16,894 nt of DNA from Planctomycetaceae bacterium (GTDB lineage Bacteria > Planctomycetota > Planctomycetia > Pirellulales > Pirellulaceae): positions 1 through 16,894 of the forward strand of contig DNPC01000037.1 of NCBI GenBank assembly GCA_003501565.1. Direction: 5' to 3'. The notes below the pieces were generated by a model. It searched no databases and was not told the origin of the DNA. It saw nothing but the letters and a program-made list of their open reading frames with translations. Numbering within the stretch: the stretch's first letter is position 1; every line of letters starts with the position of its first letter. This document shows, one piece after another, positions 6,936 through 13,918 of the stretch. Both the position numbers and the translations under genes were made by a program.

Positions 6936-6980
6936 TATTGGCAGCTGGCCTATTGGAAGCTGCCCTATTGGAAGCTGGTT
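6936..6980. repeat. three tandem 15-bp repeats
   Basis: Three units begin with TATTGG at 6936, 6951 and 6966. Unit two is TATTGGAAGCTGCCC; the first unit has CAGCTG where units two and three have AAGCTG. The array starts seven bases upstream of the M48 ATG, so it would lie in that gene's leader or promoter. It reads as a five-residue repeat in any frame but is probably not translated. Confidence 0.85.
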
Positions 6981-7037
6981 GTGTCGACGCAAAGCCCTCA
7001 GAGCCGGTGAGAACTTCGGTGTGTTCTGCATATCAAT

Positions 7038-7073
7038 GCCGACTGACGATAGAACGCCGACTGACGATAGAAC
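7038..7073. repeat. perfect 18-bp tandem duplication
   Basis: GCCGACTGACGATAGAAC occurs twice without a mismatch and without spacing, at 7038-7055 and 7056-7073. It lies in the divergent spacer between the M48 and response-regulator genes. Confidence 0.95.
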
Positions 7074-7127
7074 ACTGTGCCAAGATTCTGCAGGAACATT
7101 CCGCCGGGCGATAGATCGTTTCTTCAA

Positions 7128-7186
7128 TGCTAGCTTGCAAAGCGGCAAGCCTTGCTAGCACTTTGTGCGACAACATGTGCTAGAAT
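7128..7186 (+). promoter_or_regulatory. TGCTAG repeats at 25-bp spacing with hairpin and extended -10
   Basis: TGCTAG occurs at 7128, 7153 and 7178, each exactly 25 bases apart. The first two units also share GCGrCAA at matching positions (7142-7148 and 7167-7173). The first two TGCTAGC/GCTAGCA sites are also inverted and can form a stem (7128-7134 with 7154-7160), with an inner CTTGC/GCAAG pair. The third is part of TGCTAGAAT, an extended -10-like element at 7178-7186 about 155 bases before the response-regulator ATG. No good -35 was found. Confidence 0.4.
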
Positions 7187-7340
7187 GCTCGGAAGTGATC
7201 GGAACGTCGTTGATGTGAGCAAACTGCGAACGACAACTTGAGTGCTTCCGTGTCGATAGATACCAGGGACTGAAAGGCGGGTAGGGACGACCAAGCAACG
7301 TCGGCCCCACAAGATTCATCTGGTTGCGTAAGGTCACGAT

Positions 7341-8243
7341 ATGTCCAAGATTTTGCTGGTTGAAGATAGTCAAACGCAAGCACTGCAGATGAAAATGCTG
7401 CTTGAATCAGCCGCTCACGAAGTCACGTGCTGCGAAGACGGGACTGAAGCGGTTCAACATCTTGCAGAAGGCACAAATGAGCTTGTCATCACAGATCTCG
7501 AACTGCCCGTGATGAACGGCCTGGACCTGATAAAGAGAATGCAGGCCGATTTCCCAGACGTGCCGGCAGTGCTGGTCACCGGCCATGGTTCGGAACGACT
7601 CGCAGCAGAAGCACTCCAGGTCGGCGCGACAGGCTACGTGCCCAAGAGTATGCTCGACGATATGCTGTTGGGAACCGTCGAAGATGTACTAGGCATCGTG
7701 CGATCAGATCGCAGCTACGCAGAACTGATCGATTGTACTGTTGAAAACCGGTTGGTTTTTGAGCTGCCCAATAAACCGGAGTTACTGACGACCGCTATTG
7801 ACCTGACGATGCAAATGGCGGCTGGAATGCAATTACTCTCTGGTGTCGAGCGTTATCGGGTTGGCAACGCTTTGCGTCATGCTGCATCGAATGCGATCTA
7901 CCGTGGAAATCTTGAACTGACACGCGACCAATGGCAACAGACGAACTCTGACGAAGAGCCCTCCGGATCCGAACCCTCGATTGTTCAGGAAAGGATGAAC
8001 TCGCTACCCTACAGGGAACGCAAAGTGTTTTTCGACGCGCGGTTGATGCGTGACTTGATTCGCATCGTTATCCGCGATCAGGGCAACGGTTTCGACTGCA
8101 GCCAGTTGGCGATCGCCAATTCAACCATGCTGGACGATACGCATGGTCGAGGTTTGGTTCTGATTCACAACTTTATGGACAAAGTATCCTTCAATGAATC
8201 TGGAAACGAGATCACGCTAGTCAAACGCTGCCAAGTGGCTTAG
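7341..8243 (+). CDS. response regulator with RsbW-like ATPase output domain
   Basis: The protein has 300 residues. The receiver domain is at 1-118, with acidic residue Asp9, phosphoacceptor Asp52 (TDLELPVMNG), Thr80 and Lys102 (GYVPKS). After a linker, residues about 140-297 look like a HATPase_c_2 domain of the RsbW/SpoIIAB anti-sigma kinase type: N-box around Asn176-Asn184 (GNALRHAASNAI), G1 box IRDQGNGFD (Asp246) and G2 box THGRGLVLI. There is no HisKA region and no DNA-binding domain, so the output is probably a protein interaction or Ser/Thr phosphorylation controlled by receiver phosphorylation. An insert rich in polar residues (about 195-225) separates the N-box from the G1 box. The hybrid kinase follows after 63 bases on the same strand and is the likely phosphodonor. 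No anti-sigma antagonist or sigma factor gene is adjacent. Confidence 0.85.
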   Translation: MSKILLVEDSQTQALQMKMLLESAAHEVTCCEDGTEAVQHLAEGTNELVITDLELPVMNGLDLIKRMQADFPDVPAVLVTGHGSERLAAEALQVGATGYVPKSMLDDMLLGTVEDVLGIVRSDRSYAELIDCTVENRLVFELPNKPELLTTAIDLTMQMAAGMQLLSGVERYRVGNALRHAASNAIYRGNLELTRDQWQQTNSDEEPSGSEPSIVQERMNSLPYRERKVFFDARLMRDLIRIVIRDQGNGFDCSQLAIANSTMLDDTHGRGLVLIHNFMDKVSFNESGNEITLVKRCQVA

Positions 8244-8306
8244 CACAATAACTTTCACTGGTGCCATCTTCTTTCTTGGAGGCTACAGCGCTGCTGAGCG
8301 GTACGA

Positions 8307-11300
8307 ATGAGCGTTAGCATCGAGCAGATTGAATCCCTGCCGACCGAAGCGGTGCTCCACCATCTGCACGAATTTGCCATCGTGTTCTCACGCGCGTCTG
8401 AACAGCTCCAGTACGTAAACCCGGCTCTCGCAACCCATGTTGGTTGGAATCAGCAAGAGCTATGCAGTTTTTCACCATGGATTGAAAAGCTGGTTGGCAC
8501 CGACAGTCGCTCAACGATCCACCCGTTGGTCAGCGGTGACTTACCCGACCAGTTGCCAGCCGAATTGCCAGTTGATTCGTTACGGCTGATAACCGCCAGC
8601 GGTATACCAGTTGCACTAGCGATCAACGCCATTTTTCGATGCGGCCAGCGTTATCTGATTTTGGCCGTCCCGGAGGAATCTGAAGTTCTGGCAAACGAGA
8701 TGCTTCGGCAGACGAATGCAAGATTTCGATCCGTCGTTGATAGCCTTTCGATTAATTTGGTCCTCAAGGACCAAAAAGGGAGGCGAACCTATGCAAATCA
8801 AGCGTATCTGAAACTGCGAGGCCAGGAACTCGACGATCTTATCGGAAAGACGGACCATCAGCTTTTCCCCGAATCGCTGGCTGACGAATTCGCCAAGGAC
8901 GATCAATATGTCCTGTCTACAGGCAAGATGATCCACAAATTCGAGGAGAACATAGATGCATCGGGTACGCGTCGATGGACCGAAATCCTAAAAGGACCAT
9001 TGCGTGATGCGGACGATAGCATCGTGGGCGTTCAGATCCTATTTTGGGATGCGACGCACAAACGAGCTACCGAACAAGATCTTGAACGCGAGCGATACCT
9101 CTTGCATGCGTTGCTGGATAACGTTCCCGATTCAATCTACTTCAAAGATCGCGATAGCCGGTTCTTGCGTATCAGTCGCGGAATGGCAGAAAAGTTCGAC
9201 TTGGCAAATACCACCGCCGCCATCGGAAAAACTGACGCGGACATCTTTTCAAACGAACACGCCGCCAAGGCCTTTGAGGATGAACAGCGGATCATGCGAA
9301 CCGGTGAAGGGATCGTAGGGCAAGTCGAAAAAGAGACTTGGCCCGACCGCGAGGATACCTGGTGCTCGAGCACCAAAATGCCGCTGCACGATTCCGAAGG
9401 CGAGGTAGTGGGTACCTTTGGTATCTCACGCGATATCACGGACATGATTCGATTCGAAAGTGAACTTCGGCAAGCCCGAGATCAGGCCTACCAGGCAAGT
9501 CAAGCCAAGAGTGAATTCTTGGCAAACATGAGTCACGAAATCCGCACTCCGATGAACGGTATCATCGGAATGAGCGAATTACTAAGCCACACCAAACTTA
9601 CCGATACGCAACTTTCCTATCTCGAGATGATTACGCAGTCGGCGCAATCATTGTTGCGCATCATCAATGACATTCTCGATTTTTCAAAGATTGAGGCTGG
9701 CAAGCTGGACATCGATTCCGTCCGATTTAACTTGCCCAAAGTGCTCAGCGAGTCATCGAAAGGCTTGGCCATCCGGGCGGCCAAGAAATCTGTAGATTTC
9801 AAACTTGAGATTGCAGCCGACGTCCCGCAGTTCGTGATGGGGGACCCAGATAGATTGCGGCAAGTCTTGATTAATCTGGCAGGCAATTCGATCAAATTTA
9901 CCGAATCAGGGGCTATCACCATCCGGGTTGAAGTCGCTGCCGGGCCTCCGGCCGACGAGGACTATGTAGTTCACTTCGCTGTAATTGACACTGGCATTGG
10001 CATTCCCGCCAACAAACAGACAGCGATCTTCGAAGCGTTCTCACAGGCCGATGTCTCCACGACGCGAACCTATGGTGGAACCGGACTAGGTCTGTCAATT
10101 TCAAGTCAACTAGTTGAAATGATGGGCGGCAAAATTTGGCTGGAAAGTGAAGTTGGAGTCGGCTCGGTTTTCCACTTCAACTGCCGCTTCCCAACCGCCC
10201 AGAGCGATGTTACCGACGAAGAAAACAGTTCTCTAGCTGGAATGCAGGCGTTGGTAATCGACCCCCAGGAATCCTTCGGAAGTCGAATTGCTGCTGGCCT
10301 GGAGCAACGTGGTCTTCAGGTTTCGCTCACAAGTGATCGGGACGATTGTACTCAGGCGTATTCGGAGCTCCCCACTGCACCCGAGCCGTGTGTGGTCGTG
10401 ATAGACCAAGGTCTCGACAGCGACCAAGGAATTCAGCTCGTCGAGCAACTGCAGAGCCAGAATCCGAACAAGCAGCCTATTACGATACTATTGAGCGCAC
10501 TGCCGGATCCGTTAACCACTCGATCGTCGGAGAAACTCAAATCAGTCGTGATTCTTCAAAAGCCCGCACTTCCATTTGAAATCTGCGAGGCAATCCGTAG
10601 AGCACTTAATGACGACGGATCATCCACGACGCAAGCGAATCCAACCGAAGCCCCAGCCCGCCGCCTAAATCTGTTGGTGGCTGAAGATGGCGTGGTCAAC
10701 CGCGCCGTCATCCTTGAACTCCTTAAGCAAGCCGGCCACAATTCCGAATGGGTAGAAAACGGTCAAGAAGCGTATGATTGCTGGGAGCAAAATTCCTACG
10801 ATGCGATATTGATGGATATACAAATGCCCGTCATGGATGGTTTGGAATCAACACGAACAATCCGAAAAGCTGAACTTCGCCAGCGAGCGCCCGGCTGTTC
10901 ACCGGAACGCGTTCCAATCATCGCAATTACCGCCGGCGCGATGAATGACGAACAAACCGATTGTTTCTTGGCTGGTATGGACGACTATTTGAGCAAGCCA
11001 ATAGACTTTGACAAACTACAACAGCTCCTCGATCGCCTGAGCCAGCACGTCGATGTTGGGGATAAGACCGCCGCATTCAACTCGGCCCCCGCCGCGACGA
11101 TTGAAGATCAACACGCTGCGCCCAGTGATCTGGCGGTCAATTCGGGATTGCTCGACTTTGAAGCGCCGCTTCGCAAACTAAAGGCCACGCTCGAGCAACA
11201 AGTAGCGCTGGTTGAAACACTCGCCGGTGAAGCTCAACAGCGGCTCGACGAAGTCTCGACAGCGATTAGCCAGGGCGATGCAAAACTGCTTGTGCGTGCC

Positions 11301-11486
11301 TCTCATTCGCTCAAAAGTGCTGCGGCGATGTTTGACGCACAGCAGGTCAGCCATGTAGCTTCCAGAATTGAGACCGCAGCCAGGGCAGGGGACATGACCG
11401 TCGCCAGCGACCGCTTCGTCGACCTCCGCCAAATCACAACTGCCATGCTCGCCGAAATCGACCACTGGCTACAACAACATCGCTAA
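8307..11486 (+). CDS. hybrid histidine kinase PASx3-HisKA-HATPase-REC-REC-Hpt
   Basis: The protein has 1059 residues and no clear membrane segment, so it is probably cytoplasmic. In order: a diverged PAS-like region (about 15-120), two clearer PAS domains (about 136-255 and 262-382), a short helical linker, HisKA with phosphoacceptor His410 (MSHEIRTPMNG), and HATPase_c with Asn527 (N-box), Asp561 (DTGIGI) and GGTGLGLS at 590-597. A first receiver is at about 645-767 and keeps Asp700 and Lys752, but has Asp-Pro where two acidic residues are expected. A complete receiver follows at about 786-912 (Glu793, Asp794, Asp837, Thr875, Lys897). An Hpt domain with His1000 (HSLKSAA) ends the protein. This supports a His-Asp-His relay inside one chain, ending at the Hpt, which could pass phosphate to the upstream regulator. 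The PAS ligand is unknown. Confidence 0.95.
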   Translation: MSVSIEQIESLPTEAVLHHLHEFAIVFSRASEQLQYVNPALATHVGWNQQELCSFSPWIEKLVGTDSRSTIHPLVSGDLPDQLPAELPVDSLRLITASGIPVALAINAIFRCGQRYLILAVPEESEVLANEMLRQTNARFRSVVDSLSINLVLKDQKGRRTYANQAYLKLRGQELDDLIGKTDHQLFPESLADEFAKDDQYVLSTGKMIHKFEENIDASGTRRWTEILKGPLRDADDSIVGVQILFWDATHKRATEQDLERERYLLHALLDNVPDSIYFKDRDSRFLRISRGMAEKFDLANTTAAIGKTDADIFSNEHAAKAFEDEQRIMRTGEGIVGQVEKETWPDREDTWCSSTKMPLHDSEGEVVGTFGISRDITDMIRFESELRQARDQAYQASQAKSEFLANMSHEIRTPMNGIIGMSELLSHTKLTDTQLSYLEMITQSAQSLLRIINDILDFSKIEAGKLDIDSVRFNLPKVLSESSKGLAIRAAKKSVDFKLEIAADVPQFVMGDPDRLRQVLINLAGNSIKFTESGAITIRVEVAAGPPADEDYVVHFAVIDTGIGIPANKQTAIFEAFSQADVSTTRTYGGTGLGLSISSQLVEMMGGKIWLESEVGVGSVFHFNCRFPTAQSDVTDEENSSLAGMQALVIDPQESFGSRIAAGLEQRGLQVSLTSDRDDCTQAYSELPTAPEPCVVVIDQGLDSDQGIQLVEQLQSQNPNKQPITILLSALPDPLTTRSSEKLKSVVILQKPALPFEICEAIRRALNDDGSSTTQANPTEAPARRLNLLVAEDGVVNRAVILELLKQAGHNSEWVENGQEAYDCWEQNSYDAILMDIQMPVMDGLESTRTIRKAELRQRAPGCSPERVPIIAITAGAMNDEQTDCFLAGMDDYLSKPIDFDKLQQLLDRLSQHVDVGDKTAAFNSAPAATIEDQHAAPSDLAVNSGLLDFEAPLRKLKATLEQQVALVETLAGEAQQRLDEVSTAISQGDAKLLVRASHSLKSAAAMFDAQQVSHVASRIETAARAGDMTVASDRFVDLRQITTAMLAEIDHWLQQHR

Positions 11487-11488
11487 CA

Positions 11489-11508
11489 GTGGACTGCATC
11501 GCGTCCAC
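11489..11508 (+). terminator. hairpin just after the hybrid kinase stop
   Basis: GTGGAC (11489-11494) pairs perfectly with GTCCAC (11503-11508) around an eight-base loop, starting three bases after the TAA. It lies in the 66-base gap between convergent genes. No T-run follows, so it may only stabilise the 3' end. Confidence 0.35.
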
Positions 11509-11552
11509 CCGAAAACGGAGAGCTACAGTGATGCGTTCCAGAAAATAGCAAG

Positions 11553-13046
11553 CTATTCCACCAGCTCAAATTTCCACTGCAGGCTGGCAGGTTGACCGTT
11601 GAATTTGCCTTCAATTCGGCCAGTCAATTCATCACCGCGCCGGTCATAGATGACGCGGTTGGGAAAGTCGTTGTCCTCGTTTTCGAACGCAACGCGTTGA
11701 TTTGGCTGATCGTAGTAAGCCAGATTGAAAGGAGTCGCCTTGCGCCCGCTTGGGCTGGCGAAGAAAAGGATACTTCCGTCCTCAGACGCTATCCTCATGA
11801 ATTCAAAGCTGGTTTGTCCATCACCGCGAACGGTTCGATTCATCCCCAGCATCGCGGTCCCAGATGGCCGCATCCAATCTTCGTCAACCACACTCTTGTC
11901 AGGCATCTTGCAGCGCCACTTGCCCGCCAACCAATTGAGCTGCGGAAGGCTAACGGATCTCTTCTGACCCGGCCAAGATGCTGCGAATACGCGAAGTGCA
12001 TTGTCGCGATAGATCTTGTCAACTACTGTCTTGGGGAGCTTGATGCCCTGAACTGGATCTGGCAACTCAGGTACTTCGATTTGATGATCGGTATTGAAAT
12101 ATTCCCAGTCCCGCAACCACTTCTTCTTTACATAAGCGTACTTCTCAGCGCCACGGCCAGGCCGAACACCGGTATCGGTGCCATACATGATGCGATCCTG
12201 ATACTCAATAAAGAATTTACGCACTCGCTGCCGGTCACGTTGCGTTTGATACTGAAGCTGTCCCATCCTGGCGGCAACGCCAACGGTCGCATTTGGGTAA
12301 CGCTCCAGGAAAGCTGCAATCCGATCAACACTCCATTCAAGGCTGGCCAAGTGGCATCCGACGAAGCTCACCGTTGGGTGTTTATCCAACATGCGATCTC
12401 GAGCGGCCACCTGTTCTTCATAGCTAGGCATTTCCGGATGCAGATGCATGTGATACTTGGGGTTCTCTGAGAAATAACTCCGATCGTTGAGAGTCGTCAA
12501 TTCGTCGATCGGAAGCCAACAGTTCTTGGGTTCCCCTAAGTGCCCGAGCAGAACTTTGCCTCGGGATTCGATGTAGTCAATGACAGGATCGAGCTTGGGA
12601 TCGTCGACCATCACCAGCTGCCCCTCGGAATCCCGCAATTCCATACCAATGTTCTTCCAGATTTTGACTCCCACCGCGCCGCGGTCAAATTGCTCTTTCA
12701 GATAAGCGATCGTCGCCTGTTGCCAATCCGGCGAATCCCAATTCTCAAGAGGGAAGGAGCAGATCGGCGCGGTCCGATCAGGATCCGCCTCGTACTGGAC
12801 CCACATCGTACGATGTTTTTCGGCATTGGTTTTTGAATCGCTCGACCAGACTGCCATATTCACGAATCGAAAACGGTCCCGTTTGGATAGATTTACAAAA
12901 TCGGTATCGTCAGTATGGATATGTGCATGAATATCGATTTTTGCCACACGCGAAAAATCATCCAGCGAATAGTATTGTTCTTGCCCACTGGCTGCTGTTT
13001 GCATCAGTGCGAGCAAAGCCAGTGAGATTGCAAATAGGTAATGCAT
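11553..13046 (-). CDS. exported amidohydrolase fused to a DUF6265-like domain
   Basis: The protein has 497 residues from ATG 13046. A signal peptide is visible (MHYLFAISLALLALMQTAASG, cleavage near residue 21). Residues about 33-355 resemble amidohydrolase_2 (PF04909): HAH at 40-42, Lys128 in GVKIWKN as a possible carbamylated lysine, His169 (LGHLGEP), His232 (GCHLAS) and Asp291 (YGTDTG). The substrate is unknown. Residues about 366-495 (LNWLAGKWRCK, EDWMRPSGTAMLGMNRTV, FENEDNDFPNRVIY, RIEGKFNG) resemble DUF6265, a lipocalin-like beta-barrel domain usually found alone. The frame is open to 13142, but the extra 32 codons read through the REP repeat and precede the signal peptide, so they are rejected. 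GGAACGAG lies seven bases before the ATG. Confidence 0.85.
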   Translation of the reverse strand: MHYLFAISLALLALMQTAASGQEQYYSLDDFSRVAKIDIHAHIHTDDTDFVNLSKRDRFRFVNMAVWSSDSKTNAEKHRTMWVQYEADPDRTAPICSFPLENWDSPDWQQATIAYLKEQFDRGAVGVKIWKNIGMELRDSEGQLVMVDDPKLDPVIDYIESRGKVLLGHLGEPKNCWLPIDELTTLNDRSYFSENPKYHMHLHPEMPSYEEQVAARDRMLDKHPTVSFVGCHLASLEWSVDRIAAFLERYPNATVGVAARMGQLQYQTQRDRQRVRKFFIEYQDRIMYGTDTGVRPGRGAEKYAYVKKKWLRDWEYFNTDHQIEVPELPDPVQGIKLPKTVVDKIYRDNALRVFAASWPGQKRSVSLPQLNWLAGKWRCKMPDKSVVDEDWMRPSGTAMLGMNRTVRGDGQTSFEFMRIASEDGSILFFASPSGRKATPFNLAYYDQPNQRVAFENEDNDFPNRVIYDRRGDELTGRIEGKFNGQPASLQWKFELVE

Positions 13047-13071
13047 AGAATATCTCGTTCCGCTAAGAGCG

Positions 13072-13100
13072 TTAGCCGCGACGCGTGAGCGGCCGGGTAT
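13072..13100 (+). repeat. REP-like hairpin repeat, left copy
   Basis: The 29 bases start TTAGCCGCGACGCG and end GAGCGGCCGGGTAT, identical to 13714-13742. GCCGC and GCGGC form a five-base stem around a nine-base loop that itself contains the palindrome ACGCGT. It lies 26 bases upstream of the amidohydrolase ATG on the other strand, so it may be in that gene's leader. Confidence 0.9.
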
Positions 13101-13221
13101 GATATCGCGAATACCGCAATTCCCTCGCCGGGAAGCCGGCAAAAGAAAAGGGGGGCATGGTCCGATCCAGACAGCCTAAATAGATCTTAACAACTGGTGT
13201 CCAGAAATTCCGTTTGAGCCC

Positions 13222-13713
13222 GTGAAATCGACAAATCACTCACCACTCGCCGCGATGTTTACTTGGTCCAATTACGGGACATTCCTCCCAGATGACCGTC
13301 GTGGATGGCGGCATCGAGACAAAGGCGAGCAGTCCGCTCAACCACTCCTCGAACAATGGCATCGCGATCGATTAAAGCACAACGTGGTTTTACTCGATTT
13401 GGCAATGAGACAATTGAGTGAAACAGCGCTCCTAGAGATCTGCCAACATAGAAAGTGGAGACATTGGGCATCCAGCGCTAGAAGCAACCATGTCCACGCC
13501 GTTGTTTCATTCCGTGCGCACTCGCCAAAACAAGTAATGGAACAATTGAAAGCCAAGGCAACTCGTGAATTGAGGCAGGCGTTCGCAATATGGCGCGACC
13601 GACCTGTTTGGTCTGCCAATGGCGACATCCAGTTTATCGACGACGAAGATGAGCTTGAGACATGCGTCCAGTATGTAAATGAAGCTCAAGATCGTAAGGG
13701 CCGAGATAGATAA
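13222..13713 (+). CDS. REP-associated tyrosine transposase (RAYT, Y1/HUH)
   Basis: The protein has 163 residues from GTG 13222; ATG 13255 is a later option. It belongs to the Y1_Tnp/IS200-like superfamily. The metal-binding HUH motif is His90-Val91-His92 in SNHVHAVVSF, and the probable nucleophile is Tyr151 in CVQYVNEAQD. The N-terminal FTWSNYGTFLPDDRRGW and VWSANGDIQFIDDEDELE (about 129-146) are typical of planctomycete RAYT-like transposases. It would nick and rejoin single-stranded DNA at REP hairpins. Both motif sites are intact and no frameshift is seen, so it looks functional. It is divergent from the amidohydrolase and convergent with the phosphohexomutase gene. The right REP copy begins on the base after the stop codon. 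Confidence 0.9.
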   Translation: MKSTNHSPLAAMFTWSNYGTFLPDDRRGWRHRDKGEQSAQPLLEQWHRDRLKHNVVLLDLAMRQLSETALLEICQHRKWRHWASSARSNHVHAVVSFRAHSPKQVMEQLKAKATRELRQAFAIWRDRPVWSANGDIQFIDDEDELETCVQYVNEAQDRKGRDR

Positions 13714-13742
13714 TTAGCCGCGACGCGTGAGCGGCCGGGTAT
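13714..13742 (+). repeat. REP-like hairpin repeat, right copy
   Basis: This is identical over 29 bases to 13072-13100 and in the same orientation, with the GCCGC/GCGGC stem intact. It starts directly after the TAA of the RAYT gene. Confidence 0.95.
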
Positions 13743-13774
13743 TATTTTTGGCAACGAAGTGATTGGGCTAGAAC

Positions 13775-13881
13775 CCGGTGCCTTACGGCCCACGGCTAAC
13801 AGGTTCTCCGGTGCCTTAACTCCCTCGGCTAACAGGCCACCCCGGTGCCTCACGGCTAACAGTTCACTCCGATGCATCACG
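13775..13881 (-). repeat. array of degenerate REP-like repeats, inverted
   Basis: Three units and a fragment start with CCGGTGCC (CCGATGC in the last) at 13775, 13808, 13842 and 13869. Their lengths are 33, 34 and 27 bases. CGGCTAAC recurs at 13793, 13826 and 13853. On the - strand each reads GTTAGCCG...GGCACCGG, which shares the TTAGCCG head and CCGG tail with the 29-base REPs. The first and third units can form a small GCC/GGC stem with GTAA or GTGA loops. The array fills the 3' side of the phosphohexomutase gene. Confidence 0.8.
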
Positions 13882-13918
13882 ATCTGCATCTAATCGCTCA
13901 CTGGCCAGCCTGCGTCCC

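Larger units (their letters stand above)
6930..7340. other. divergent intergenic region with three repeat families
   Basis: These 411 bases separate the divergent M48 and response-regulator genes. I see no convincing gene. They contain 3 x 15-base, 2 x 18-base and 2-3 x 25-base direct repeats, listed separately, and must hold both promoters. The last 150 bases before the regulator ATG show no further structure that I could name. Confidence 0.65.
13072..13742 (+). mobile_element. REP-RAYT module (REPtron-like)
   Basis: Two identical 29-base REP-like repeats in the same orientation bracket a single REP-associated tyrosine transposase gene. The left copy is 150 bases before the start codon and the right copy abuts the stop codon. 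RAYTs are domesticated or low-mobility HUH transposases related to IS200/IS605 that recognise REP hairpins. This layout fits one complete unit. No target-site duplication or IS end was identified. A small perfect hairpin, GCCGG-GAAG-CCGGC (13127-13140), lies between the left REP and the gene. Confidence 0.75.

Noticed and set aside
6930..7148. - strand frame of 72 codons with QLPIG and LSSVG peptide repeats
   Set aside because: The peptide repeats are a by-product of the 15- and 18-base DNA repeats, both multiples of three. No family, ribosome site or other coding sign was seen. The + strand frame 6844-7158 is rejected for the same reason.
13127..13140. Perfect hairpin GCCGG-GAAG-CCGGC as an intrinsic terminator
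   Set aside because: On the + strand it is followed by A residues and not T; on the - strand the T-rich run precedes it. It is more likely part of the RAYT flank.
13047..13142. N-terminal extension of the amidohydrolase frame to a start at 13142
   Set aside because: The added codons read through the left REP repeat and place 32 residues before a clear signal peptide; ATG 13046 has a fitting ribosome site.
13775..13881. CRISPR array
   Set aside because: The units are degenerate, differ in length, have no unique spacers between constant repeats, and no cas gene is near.
13686..13889. - strand frame of 67 codons over the right REP and the repeat array
   Set aside because: It encodes repeat sequence and shares its GRSRVAAN stretch with the other REP read in the same frame, as expected of a translated repeat and not a gene.
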